64,000 nt of DNA from CAZRVH01 sp964624905 (lineage in GTDB: Bacteria > Patescibacteriota > Gracilibacteria > Peribacterales > Peribacteraceae). The notes beneath the pieces are model-generated. The model did not search any database and was not told where the DNA came from. It saw nothing but the letters and a program-made list of their open reading frames with translations. The position numbers and the translations under genes are program-made. The DNA is taken from positions 7,764 to 71,763 of the forward strand of contig CAZUYK010000005.1 of assembly GCA_964624905.1 (NCBI GenBank), read 5' to 3'. Below, piece after piece: positions 43,015 to 51,600 of the stretch (its first letter is position 1; every line of letters starts with the position of its first letter).

Positions 43015-43274
43015 GACATTCTTCCTTTCACGGTGGTGACAAAGATCCGGTCATCGGGCGAAAACCCGATGAGGAGCGACGCGTGTCGCTGTCATCAGGG
43101 TAGGAAGAAGGCTGATGCGGAAGCAGAGCCCCGGAGCCCCTGTGCATGGCATGCATCAAGTGAATGGCTGTGCGTACACAAGGCATTGGTTCTTTGGCGA
43201 AGCAGAACGTCCTTTTATTTTTTGTTCACAAAAAGAGTTCGGTTATTATGTTTTACACTAGGGCTTTATTAGAA
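43015..43274 (-). promoter_or_regulatory. Leader region of the M23 peptidase
   Basis: No gene is seen in these 260 bases. It holds a 7-bp hairpin (CATCGGG-CGAAAA-CCCGATG, about 43053-43072) and the conserved 18-mer at 43248-43265. It does not match the c-di-AMP (ydaO) riboswitch that controls such peptidases elsewhere. Confidence 0.4.
43248..43265 (-). promoter_or_regulatory. Shared upstream 18-mer (M23 peptidase copy)
   Basis: On the minus strand AGCCCTAGTGTAAAACAT. Copies at 43980-43997 and 47827-47844 match at 14-16 of 18 positions, and each lies upstream of a leftward gene. Confidence 0.4.
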
Positions 43275-43910
43275 TCAGTGATCTTCGTGATCATGCAGGA
43301 GTCGCGGCGTGATGTAGTACATCGGGACGATCACCATCGCGATTGCCGATGCCAGCGGAATGAAGGGCGCCAACGCCGTGCCGAGCCCGTATAAACAGAC
43401 ACCGAACAGGTTGCGGCGGAAATGCTGTTTCTTGTCTTCATCCGATATATGGGTGTGGAGCAGGCAGCCTTCGAAGAGAGCGTACCGTGTCATGAGCAGG
43501 AAGAAGAAGGCGGCCATGAAGAGGACGAAGCAATAGACCATAAGGACTCCCGGAACCATGGTGTTCTCCGCAAGGAACGCGGTGGTGAAGGGGATCAGGG
43601 CCAGCCAGAAGAGCAACAGGTTGTTGTACCACAGCAAACGCCCGTCGGTACGGCTCAGTTCATGGAAGAAATGATGGTGGTTGACCCAGAACACCGAGAG
43701 GGCCAGGAAGCTGAAAGCGAAACCGACGAGGTTGGGAAGGATGGTTCCCAGCGCATCCATGACTCCACGCAAGGAGGTGTCGGTGAGATGGGGGACTTGC
43801 AGCTCCAAGACGAGCAGCGTGATGATGATGGCGATCACGGCATCGCTGTAAATTTCCATGCGCGTGGTATCGCTCACAGTGGAGTCGGAGGTTCGTTTGA
43901 AGAGTTTCAT
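43275..43910 (-). CDS. TMEM175/DUF1211-like potassium channel
   Basis: A 211-residue protein with six helices, the size of bacterial TMEM175. The first helix carries the signature RMEIYSDAVIAIIITLLVLEL (R-x3-YSD, the family's RxxxFSD), which lines the pore. SVFWVNHHHFFHEL is the conserved loop. Bacterial TMEM175 forms tetrameric leak K+ channels. An extended -10 (TGCTATACT) lies about 7 bases before ATG 43910, so the leader is minimal. An ArsR-type gene is directly upstream in the same direction. Confidence 0.85.
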   Translation of the reverse strand: MKLFKRTSDSTVSDTTRMEIYSDAVIAIIITLLVLELQVPHLTDTSLRGVMDALGTILPNLVGFAFSFLALSVFWVNHHHFFHELSRTDGRLLWYNNLLLFWLALIPFTTAFLAENTMVPGVLMVYCFVLFMAAFFFLLMTRYALFEGCLLHTHISDEDKKQHFRRNLFGVCLYGLGTALAPFIPLASAIAMVIVPMYYITPRLLHDHEDH

Positions 43911-44055
43911 ACAATGAGTATAGCAAGCATTCTCTCAATATTTCCATGAATGATTGAATACTTCATAAGTTCAACTTTTTTGTTTTACAAAAGGGCTATT
44001 TCAAAATTATGAATAAATACTATGTATACTTTTGTATAAAAAAATAGTTCGTAAA
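43911..44055 (-). promoter_or_regulatory. Control region upstream of the TMEM175-like gene
   Basis: From the gene outward: extended -10 TGCTATACT (43918-43926), the 19-bp operator-like site TGAACTTATGAAGTATTCA (43955-43973), the shared 18-mer AGCCCTTTTGTAAAACAA (43980-43997), and a perfect inverted repeat TATAC-TTTT-GTATA (44025-44038) next to the repressor gene stop. Confidence 0.5.
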
Positions 44056-44331
44056 TCAGAGCGATGTCTGCGATGGGCTGAAGAAGGACTGGAGTTCCGT
44101 CACTACCTCGTCGAACAAGGTTGTATTCAGGGAGTACCAGATGAAACGACCCCTGCGTTCCGACCGGACCAGGTCCGCCCGTTTCAGGATATCCAGGTGG
44201 TGACTCAAGGTCGCACCCGTAATGTCCATCGTCGCATGGATCTCCGAGACATTCATATCCCGGGTATGAAGGAGACGTAGAATGATTCGACGATGCTTGT
44301 CAGCTAATGCCGGAAATACACTATCATTCAT
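44056..44331 (-). CDS. ArsR-type transcriptional repressor (SdpR-like)
   Basis: A 91-residue winged-helix protein: PALADKHRRIILRLLH, recognition helix ITGATLSHHLDILKRADLV and the wing RRGRFIWYSLN. No cysteine metal site is seen, so it resembles the SdpR autorepressor branch of the family, not a metal sensor. ATG 44331 was chosen; 18 more residues upstream are hydrophobic and not family-like. A 12-bp perfect palindrome lies 12 bases upstream. It is a candidate regulator of the TMEM175-like gene. Confidence 0.85.
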   Translation of the reverse strand: MNDSVFPALADKHRRIILRLLHTRDMNVSEIHATMDITGATLSHHLDILKRADLVRSERRGRFIWYSLNTTLFDEVVTELQSFFSPSQTSL

Positions 44332-44343
44332 ATTTCGATAATA

Positions 44344-44355
44344 AGATATATATCT
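44344..44355. promoter_or_regulatory. Palindrome upstream of the ArsR-type gene
   Basis: AGATATATATCT is a perfect 12-bp palindrome 12 bases before ATG 44331 and a candidate autoregulatory operator. Confidence 0.4.
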
Positions 44356-44461
44356 AAATAATATCCAGAACGAGAAAGAAGGCAATAGAACTGCATGTAA
44401 TATCCAATCGTATCATTGTAGTAACATAATAAAACAGTCTATAACCCTCATAATTCAGTAA

Positions 44462-44490
44462 TTGCTAAAAAATAATAAATATGTTATAAT
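44462..44490 (+). promoter_or_regulatory. Leaderless promoter of the 44497 gene
   Basis: TTGCTA (44462-44467), a 17-base spacer and TATAAT (44485-44490). ATG 44497 is exactly where transcription would start. Confidence 0.65.
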
Positions 44491-44496
44491 AATATC

Positions 44497-44790
44497 ATGA
44501 ATACAAACACTCAATCATTCTGGAAGCAGCAGGTGAGCATGCCTGTGGCAGCCATGGTCATGGCGATCAGTGTCGTGATGACGCTTGCCGTATTTGAAGG
44601 CCAAACAGGCCTTCCTGCGTCCATTCGCTCCACTCCCGTCTACGGATCGCTTCCCGTTCATTCGGCTGCTACCACGCCGGTGATCCGCAGGGCATCATCT
44701 ACATCCTCCGTTTCTAGCAAATCGCCCAATGCATTGCGTCGTTTGAGGAAGCGCGTCATACAGCACAGGATCTCAGCCAGAGTGCGTTGA
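44497..44790 (+). CDS. Small membrane-anchored protein with a basic tail
   Basis: A 97-residue protein with one hydrophobic helix (about residues 14-32, PVAAMVMAISVVMTLAVF), a serine/threonine-rich outer stretch (SSTSSVSSKSP) and a basic C-terminus. No family is recognised. It is transcribed from a strong leaderless promoter. The serine-rich linker resembles those of the Gmad2 and SLH proteins nearby, so a surface role is plausible. Confidence 0.55.
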   Translation: MNTNTQSFWKQQVSMPVAAMVMAISVVMTLAVFEGQTGLPASIRSTPVYGSLPVHSAATTPVIRRASSTSSVSSKSPNALRRLRKRVIQHRISARVR

Positions 44791-44817
44791 ATGGCAGAGC
44801 CTGACAGAATCCTGTAA

Positions 44818-44845
44818 TTGACAATAATTAGTAATATTTTATAAT
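44818..44845 (+). promoter_or_regulatory. Strong promoter of the oxidoreductase gene
   Basis: TTGACA (44818-44823), a 16-base spacer and TATAAT (44840-44845), both perfect. The leader to GTG 44923 is about 70 bases and contains AGAAGGAGA, one of the few strong ribosome binding sites here. Confidence 0.75.
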
Positions 44846-44922
44846 ATACCCAAGCTGAACGGTAAGAATCGTTCTTACACAGCATTGGTACGATTTAGAA
44901 ACTCGTTAGAAGGAGATTGCGC

Positions 44923-46050
44923 GTGAGCACGGAGACCACACCTAAAAAAATCGTGATCGCTGGTGCGGGACAAATGGCCGGATACTACGCCGGCCCGATG
45001 ATCGGCGAACTAGGCATTGATCCGGCGAACATTACGGTCGTCGACATCAACCAATCCGCCTTGGATGCCTTTGGGAAGAAGTTTCCAGGTATCCGTCAGA
45101 CCACAAATCTGGAAGAAGCGTTGCAGGGCGGCGCGGACATCCTGCTGAACCTGGTGAACAGTCCGTCGCATCTGCCGGTCCTCAAAGCGGCGATCGCGGC
45201 GGATGTCCCTCACGTCTACAGCGAGAAGCCGATTGTTCCGTCGTGTGATCTTCAGGAGCTGATCGGGCTCGACTTGTTGGACACGAAGATCACCACGGCG
45301 TACGTCATCAGCCTCTCGCCTGCCGTCGAGCGTTTGTTGAACTTGATCATCGAGAAAGACTTGTTCGTGATGAAATCCGTCGTTGAGTGGGGGAAGGATC
45401 GGTACGGAAATGCCCGTGCCACGGCCGGAACGGTGGAAGATGAAGCGTGCCATGGGGTGAGCCTCATGCACTACCTTCTCAAAATGGCGAATGATTGGTG
45501 TCTCGAAGACAATCTGTTCGTGCGGGCATCGGTCCTGCGTGAGCCGTACGTCAACGAGGAGGTGCAACGGGCGGCCATGGAGATCGATTCGTCCTTCGTG
45601 GCGGATCCCCCCTCCGCAGTCCAGTTGCATGCGTCCTATGGGATTGGAAAGGGCAGGAATGCACATTTGTTCCTGCGTTCCAATTTCACCCGTCCCGAGA
45701 ACGAGCGCGAAGTCTGCCTGACCCTCGGGGACGGCAAGACGGGCAGCCCCGCCTTCAAGGCCCGCCTTGTGTTCGACCTTCCGTCGAAGCTGAAAAACCA
45801 CGCCAAAGACACGCTCCAATTCGGCCCCGTCGGCAAGGCGTTCGAAAAGACCGAAGAGTTCGAGGCGAACAAGCTGGCGGATATGATGCGTTTATTCCTG
45901 GCTTACACCAAGGGAGCCCCGCTTGATCCCCGTTTGTCGGATTTCCACCAAGCGGTCCATGACGTCCGCTTCGCGGCGGCGGTCTTGGAAAGCGATGATT
46001 CCGATGGTGCGAGCGTCTTGGTCTACGACACATCCGTAGACGAAACTTAA
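44923..46050 (+). CDS. Gfo/Idh/MocA-type oxidoreductase
   Basis: A 375-residue NAD(P)-dependent dehydrogenase-like protein. The Rossmann N-terminus is KIVIAGAGQMAGYYAGP (GxGxxG-like), with VVDINQSA for the ribose site. VYSEKPIV is the family's EKP motif with the catalytic lysine. The C-terminal half is the mixed-sheet substrate domain. GTG 44923 is used, since AGAAGGAGA is 6 bases upstream; a TTG at 44917 is less likely. Substrate not predictable; sugar or nucleotide-sugar relatives dominate the family. A perfect terminator follows. Confidence 0.8.
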   Translation: MSTETTPKKIVIAGAGQMAGYYAGPMIGELGIDPANITVVDINQSALDAFGKKFPGIRQTTNLEEALQGGADILLNLVNSPSHLPVLKAAIAADVPHVYSEKPIVPSCDLQELIGLDLLDTKITTAYVISLSPAVERLLNLIIEKDLFVMKSVVEWGKDRYGNARATAGTVEDEACHGVSLMHYLLKMANDWCLEDNLFVRASVLREPYVNEEVQRAAMEIDSSFVADPPSAVQLHASYGIGKGRNAHLFLRSNFTRPENEREVCLTLGDGKTGSPAFKARLVFDLPSKLKNHAKDTLQFGPVGKAFEKTEEFEANKLADMMRLFLAYTKGAPLDPRLSDFHQAVHDVRFAAAVLESDDSDGASVLVYDTSVDET

Positions 46051-46096
46051 ACAAAACGTCCTAGATCGTCCCAAGCTGACACTTCGTTGCAGCAAC

Positions 46097-46126
46097 GCCT
46101 TGGTAGTTCGCTACCAAGGCTTTTTT
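46097..46126 (+). terminator. Terminator of the oxidoreductase gene
   Basis: GCCTTGGTAG-TTCG-CTACCAAGGC followed by TTTTTT (46121-46126); a perfect stem with a UUCG loop. Confidence 0.95.
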
Positions 46127-46175
46127 CGATGCCTTTCCTTTGACTTCGCCCGCTTCCTGTCTGATGATGCGCCAT

Positions 46176-46637
46176 ATGACCACCTCCACCTTCACCAAAG
46201 CACTTCTCGTCGCTACGAGCGTTTCCTTGGCAGCCTGCGCCCCCATGGGTGGCAGCGGCGGCGCTTCGTCTTCCTCCTCGTCGGTCTCCTCCGTGTCCAG
46301 CCAGCCCTACGCGGACATGATCCAGGTTGATTCTCCGGCTCCCAATGCGGCCGTTTCCAAGTCCCAACCCTTGGTCGTTACCGGCCGCGCGGTGGGTCCC
46401 TGGTATTTCGAAGCCAGCTTCCCCGTGAAGCTGCTCGACAGTAACGGCAACGTGTTGGCGCAGGGTCCCGCCCAGGCGCAAAGCGATTGGATGACGACGG
46501 ATTTCGTCCCGTTCGTAATCACGCTGAACTTTACCACGACCGATACGAGCGGAACGCTGGTGCTCCAGAATGACAATCCCTCCGGAGAGCCCGCGAACGC
46601 CAAGAGCATCTCTATCCCCCTTACGTTCGTTCCATAA
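46176..46637 (+). CDS. Gmad2-domain lipoprotein
   Basis: A signal peptide with a lipobox (VSLAAC) and a serine-rich linker precede a single Gmad2 immunoglobulin-like domain. The domain is unmistakable: AVGPWYFEASFPVKLLD, DWMTTDFVPFVITL and NDNPSGEPAN. Gmad2 lipoproteins are common surface proteins in Patescibacteria. ATG 46176 is chosen; ATGs at 46164 and 46167 add a few residues. A hairpin terminator follows at 46689. It is convergent with the SLH gene. Confidence 0.88.
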   Translation: MTTSTFTKALLVATSVSLAACAPMGGSGGASSSSSSVSSVSSQPYADMIQVDSPAPNAAVSKSQPLVVTGRAVGPWYFEASFPVKLLDSNGNVLAQGPAQAQSDWMTTDFVPFVITLNFTTTDTSGTLVLQNDNPSGEPANAKSISIPLTFVP

Positions 46638-46688
46638 ACGATTATAATGCTCCCGAACGTCGACCTCGCCAGTGTCTGACGTCCCGCC

Positions 46689-46721
46689 CTCCAGTCGCGC
46701 AAGCGGCTGGAGTGGTTTTTT
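46689..46721 (+). terminator. Terminator of the Gmad2 gene
   Basis: CTCCAGTCGC-GCAA-GCGGCTGGAG followed by TTTTTT (46716-46721). It overlaps the stop of the convergent SLH gene. Confidence 0.85.
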
Positions 46722-47652
46722 AGTAGATCCAGGCCGGGTACGAGCGGGCCGACGAGCTCTGCTGACTCGAAGCCGCAGATGATGCCGCGGCTTTTTGCCG
46801 GCCGCCCGTGTACGTTCCCGTGCTGCTTGCTCCGCCGGAGCGGATCACCGTCGCAGGCGCCCTGCGGGGTGGCGAGAAGCGGCGTGTCCAATCGGCTTGC
46901 AAGACGGATAGCGGCGTGGTCGCACGGCTCATGATATCGCCGTCCAGGCGGTCCAGGATCTCCCCGACGACGGCGCGCGTCATACGCTGGTCAAACGTCT
47001 TCACGGACGCGGGAATGGCTCCCTGGACGTCCAGCGTACGTACGTAGATATCGAACCAGGGGTTGGACGTCGCGGCGGCCACGTCGGGCCAGGGATGCAG
47101 CGCGTAGGCGCGGGAAATCATCTTGGATGCCTCGGCGAAGCTGACGGGCGCGTCCGGGCGGAACGAGCCGTCCCCGTAGCCGCGGATGATGCCGTTCTGG
47201 AAGGCGACGCAGATTTCCTTGCCGTAGGCGTGGGTCGTCGGGACATCCGTGAAAACGAGGGTGAAGTCCGGCGGAAGTTCCGATGCCAGGGACCAGTAGC
47301 AGGTATCGATCGTGACGTTGTTGTAGAGCCTGTGGACGATCATGCTGACGAATCCGGCGCGGGTTTCGGGCAGAGTGGCTTCCATGGCGGCTCTTTCCTC
47401 CGCCGTGGGTTCTGCCTTCGGCACGACTTTTACGCGCAGCGGAGGAGTGACGTATTTCGTGGATTCCACGGATTCTGCCGAAGAGCTTTGTCCGCCCATC
47501 TCGCTGATCGCAGATGACGAAGAGGACGAAACGGCGCTGGATGCAGACGATCTGTTCGGAAAGGCGAAATCATCGATCGAACGCGCGGACGCTGCCGGTA
47601 CGAGGGCGACGAATGCGACGGATAGTCCAACGAGGCGCAGCGGGAGTTTCAT
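46720..47652 (-). CDS. Secreted SLH-domain protein
   Basis: A signal peptide (cleaved near ASARS, about residue 23) is followed by a serine-rich low-complexity region (residues about 33-65). An S-layer homology-like region follows, with FTDVPTTHAYGKEICVAFQ and GIIRGYGDGSFRPDAPVSF as the clearest SLH motif and flanking weaker copies. The C-terminus is again serine-rich. SLH motifs anchor proteins to cell-wall polymers. Start ATG 47652 gives the signal peptide. One copy of the shared 18-mer lies about 175 bases upstream. Confidence 0.82.
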   Translation of the reverse strand: MKLPLRLVGLSVAFVALVPAASARSIDDFAFPNRSSASSAVSSSSSSAISEMGGQSSSAESVESTKYVTPPLRVKVVPKAEPTAEERAAMEATLPETRAGFVSMIVHRLYNNVTIDTCYWSLASELPPDFTLVFTDVPTTHAYGKEICVAFQNGIIRGYGDGSFRPDAPVSFAEASKMISRAYALHPWPDVAAATSNPWFDIYVRTLDVQGAIPASVKTFDQRMTRAVVGEILDRLDGDIMSRATTPLSVLQADWTRRFSPPRRAPATVIRSGGASSTGTYTGGRQKAAASSAASSQQSSSARSYPAWIY

Positions 47653-47919
47653 GGATGTGGAGGAATGAAAGTACGTAATCGTACTCAAGAATGCGAAACC
47701 ATGTAAAGCGCGCGTGATCAAAGGGTGTGTTCTCCTAGCGGAAAAATCGCAGGTCGCATCATGGAAAAAATGTTCGTTTCCGAAAAAATAACAGAACATA
47801 ACGTATTCATTTTTTGTTCAAAGTAAATGTTTTGCATTAGGGCTGAGTAAGAAAAGAAATGTATTAAAAAGAAAGAAAATGTAGGCAGGGGATCGGCTAC
47901 TGAGTAGAATGCGGTCACT
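47653..47919. promoter_or_regulatory. Region between the SLH gene and the 47920 gene
   Basis: No gene is seen in these 267 bases. On the minus strand the shared 18-mer (47827-47844) is followed after 5 bases by TTGAACAAAAAATGAATACG, the same order and spacing as upstream of the TMEM175-like gene. Confidence 0.4.
47827..47844 (-). promoter_or_regulatory. Shared upstream 18-mer (SLH gene copy)
   Basis: On the minus strand AGCCCTAATGCAAAACAT, 16 of 18 positions identical to the copy at 43248-43265. Confidence 0.4.
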
Positions 47920-48129
47920 ATGAATCCTCCCCCTATGGACAACAACGATATCCAGATGAAATGCGAGGCATTCCTCCGCGAACTCGGCGTGCCGGGTTTC
48001 ATCATCTTCGGATGGCAGAAAGACGACCAGGCGTTCGGCGTCGTCTCCTCCTTCCATGAAATGCCAGTCAACGCGGCCGTGAAGGGGATGACCTGGGCAC
48101 TCAATGACTTTGCGGCGAAGAGTTTGTGA
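47920..48129 (+). CDS. Small unknown soluble protein
   Basis: A 69-residue alpha/beta protein: CEAFLRELGVPGFIIFGWQ, then AFGVVSSFHEMP and a helical end. The pattern suggests a compact domain. No family is recognised. It is flanked by the SLH gene (divergent) and the holin-like gene (convergent). Confidence 0.55.
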   Translation: MNPPPMDNNDIQMKCEAFLRELGVPGFIIFGWQKDDQAFGVVSSFHEMPVNAAVKGMTWALNDFAAKSL

Positions 48130-48204
48130 GCTAGGGGCGTAGGAGTGTAGGTCGAGTGGAATTTCTACGAACCTATTTCCTCTTCCTACTCACCCTACCA
48201 TCCT

Positions 48205-48603
48205 TCACAGCGTGTGCTTGAAGAACAGGTTGGCGATGCCCAGGATGGCCGCGACGGCCATCCAACTGACGAATCCTTCCGCCACGGTTAGGCGGACCAG
48301 GGATGGGTCCATTTGCGACGTGATGCGGACGACAAGCCACACGAAGGCGGCGTTGGAGAGGATCAATGCGAGGAGCGTGGCGAAGAGTTTCAGCGGGAAG
48401 GTCAGCACGTGGAGGATGGGGCGCGCGATGAGGTTGAGCAGCGTGACCAGGCAACCGACGATCACGAACGCCGCCCATCCTCCCGAGATGGCAAAATACT
48501 GCGGGATGAGCGTGTTCATGGCCCATACCAGAAGAATGGTAAGGATCGCGCTGAATAGGATGCGCAACGGGAGCCCGAGGGAAGACGTTTCGTTGGTGGA
48601 CAT
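48205..48603 (-). CDS. Four-helix membrane protein, phage-holin family IV-like
   Basis: A 132-residue protein with four hydrophobic helices in the pattern of the bacterial 'phage holin family' (mycobacterial 4-TMS type), including LLNLIARPILHVLTFPLKL. Such proteins are widespread in genomes without phage and their role is unsettled. It starts 6 bases after the ileS stop, so it is the last gene of that operon. Confidence 0.75.
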   Translation of the reverse strand: MSTNETSSLGLPLRILFSAILTILLVWAMNTLIPQYFAISGGWAAFVIVGCLVTLLNLIARPILHVLTFPLKLFATLLALILSNAAFVWLVVRITSQMDPSLVRLTVAEGFVSWMAVAAILGIANLFFKHTL

Positions 48604-48609
48604 GGGGAA

Positions 48610-51600
48610 TCAGGGGAGGAACACATCCATCATAACGTCCTCGCCGATCAGAATCGATTGCTTCGTTCCCGTCGGCGGGCCGAAACGCACGCTGGTTTGC
48701 TGCATGATAGCATCCTCGAATCCTTCGATGATCGCCCTGAGGTCGTCGCCGATGCCGATCGTCACTTCATCGCCCATCTTGTAGCCGGCTTCCTTGCGGA
48801 CCTTCTGGATTTGGCGGATGACGTCGCGAACGAGCCCCTTCTTCTTCAAATCCTCGGTGATTTGGGTATCCACGCGTACGACCACTCCGTGATCCGCGGC
48901 CACGCCCTGTCCTTCTTCCGCCTGGTAGGCGATGGACACTTCCTCCGGGCTCAAGCGTTCGCCATCAATGACGATCGTGCCATCCGGCTCTTCGGTGAAT
49001 TCCCCCGCCTTTCCTTTCTGGATGACTTGCTGCACGCGTCCGCCCAGCCTGGGACCTACTTTGCGCGCGTCGACTTTCGCAATCTTCTGCACGCCGCCGC
49101 TGTCATGGGAGAATTCGATGCTTTCCACGTTCATCTCCTCGCGGAGCAGCGCGATGTCATCGTCCGTGAGACCGATTTTCTTTGCGTCCATGGTGCCCGG
49201 CAGGGTCACCGTGGCCAGACCCAACGGCTGGCGCACCTTGATCTTCTGTTCGGAGCGGATCTTGTTGCCCAGCGATACGATCAGCCTCAGGGCGCGGTTC
49301 TTCTCGATCGACAAGCGATCCGCCTTGGACAATTCGTCCGTCGTCGGCCAGTCCGTAAGATGAATGGAGCCGTTTTTCTCGGGTACCAGGTTCAGGTAGA
49401 TGGTTTCCGTGATGAACGGACAGAACGGCGCCAAAAGCTTGCACGTCGTGATGAGAACGCCGTAGAGCGTCGACAGGGCTTCGCGCTGTTCTTCGGTGCT
49501 GCCACCTTCCGAATCCTTGCCGGCGAAACGGCGGCGGGAGAGGCGGATATACCAGTTCGTCAGGGCATCCAGCGTGTCGACGATCTCCGCGCAGGTTCCG
49601 GCCAAATCGTAGGAGTCCATCTTCCTGCTTACGCGGTTCACCAGGTCCTGCGTTTCTGCCTTGATCCAACGGTCCAGCGGATGATTGGATGCGTGCGGCG
49701 CGGCAACGGGTTCGAAGCCCGCCATATTGGCGTACGTGACGAAGAACGAGTACGAATTCCACAGCGGCAGAAGCACGCTGCGCAGGGTTTCCTCCACAAC
49801 TTTCTCCGAGAATCGCATGTCTTCTGCGCGCACTGCCGGGGAGTTCATGAGCGTGAAACGCAGGGCGTCGGCGCCGTACTTGTCGATGACGATGTTCAGC
49901 TCGGGGTAGTTTTTCAGGCGTTTGCTCATCTTGCGGCCGTCCTCGGCGAGGATCGTTCCGTTCACCACGACGTTCTTGAATGCCGGTTGCTTGAACAAAG
50001 CGGCGCTCAGGACGGTCAGCGTATAGAACCATCCGCGCGTCTGGTCGATTCCCTCCGCGATGAAGTCCGCGGGGAAATTCGTCGGTTCCAACTGCTTTTT
50101 CGATCCGCGCGGTGCCAGCTTCAAATGCTGCGCGTCATACGGGAAGTGTTGCTGGGCGTACGGCATCGATCCGCTTTCGAACCAGCAATCCAAGACGTCC
50201 GGGATGCGCTTCAAAACCGGCTTCAGCGAGATTTCCATCGAGTCGCCGTTGTTCACGGGCAGCGCTGCCACATCCTTGAACGCCAGGTTCTCGGCGATAC
50301 CCTTGAGTCCCAACATGGTGCCGCGATGGGAGACGACAAGTACTTTCTTTCCCTTGTAGCGCTCGCGAAGGATGGCGCATGCTTTTTCCAGCCGGGTATT
50401 GAAAGAGGACAGAGATTCCCCTCCTTCCGGCGTCGCATAATGGAATGACGGGCACAAACCCTTCGGTTCCTCCGGGAATTTTTCCCAGAGGCTGTCTATC
50501 GTATTCCCGCTCCAGCTGCCCGCATCGCGCTCCTTCAATTCTTCCATGGGAATGACTTCTTCTATTCCCAGCTCCTTCGCGATGATTTGCGCCGTTTCCA
50601 TGCTGCGCTTCAAAGGAGATGCAATGATCGCGTCGAAAGACCTGTTCTTGAGTTTCTGTGCTTGTTCACGAGCTTGCACGCGGCCGGTGTCATTCAATTC
50701 AGCATCGATGTTGCCGCCCTGCAACAACTTCAATTTGTTGTTATCGGTCTCGCCGTGGCGCACGAGTGTGAGCTCGACGACCGGAGCTTCCTCCTCCGCC
50801 GGCCATTCCACGTCGTCGATGACGTGTTTGTGCAGGTCGATCTCCCCCTCGCGGTTGTGGTCCCAGAAGTAGGCGACGGGTGTGGCGTACGGGGGATTGG
50901 GCTGGTAGCAGAGTTTCACGGGATCTTCCTTCGTGAAGAGATGGCGGATAACCATCGAGGGGTCTCCGTGCGTCACGAAGACGATGTGCTCGCTGCGATG
51001 TTTGGGCAGCGTCTTCTTCAGGAATGCCGAAAGGCGCCCAAACATCTCCGGCCAGCGTTCCATGCCGTCGAAGCGCTCGTTCGTGTCGACTTCATCCTGG
51101 CCGATGAAATGGATCCTGCGGGCTTCCGTCAGTGTTCGGTCGGACCGGTCGAATGTCGTGCCTTCGTGGGGGCCGAATTGGGTTTCCATGAGTTCCGGGG
51201 CGATCACGATTTCAGCGCCCGTTTCCTTCGCGATCTGTTCGGCGGTCTGAACGGCGCGGGCGAGAGGGGAACAATAGATGAGTGACACCTTCTCGTGCTT
51301 CAGGATTGCCGCAGCTTCCTTCGCCTGTTTGATTCCGTTCTTCGTCAGGTCGGTTCCCGGTACGGTTCCTTGGTACAACTGACGCAGGTTTCCCTCGCTT
51401 TCGCCGTGGCGCACGACGCTTACTTTCGTGAAGCGGAAGGGCTTTTTGTCCATGAGGGTGTCGCGTCCGCCCAGCACGTCGACGTGTTTTCCATCGCTCG
51501 TCCTCCAGATCGGCAAGGGGGTTCCCCAGAAGCGGCTGCGGGAGATGGCCCAGTCGCGGGCTCCTTCCAACCATTTGCCAAACCGTCCGTCGCGCAGGTG

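Noticed and set aside
43015..43150. Possible c-di-AMP riboswitch before the M23 peptidase
   Set aside because: Such switches control these enzymes elsewhere, but the conserved ydaO blocks are absent; only a simple hairpin is present.
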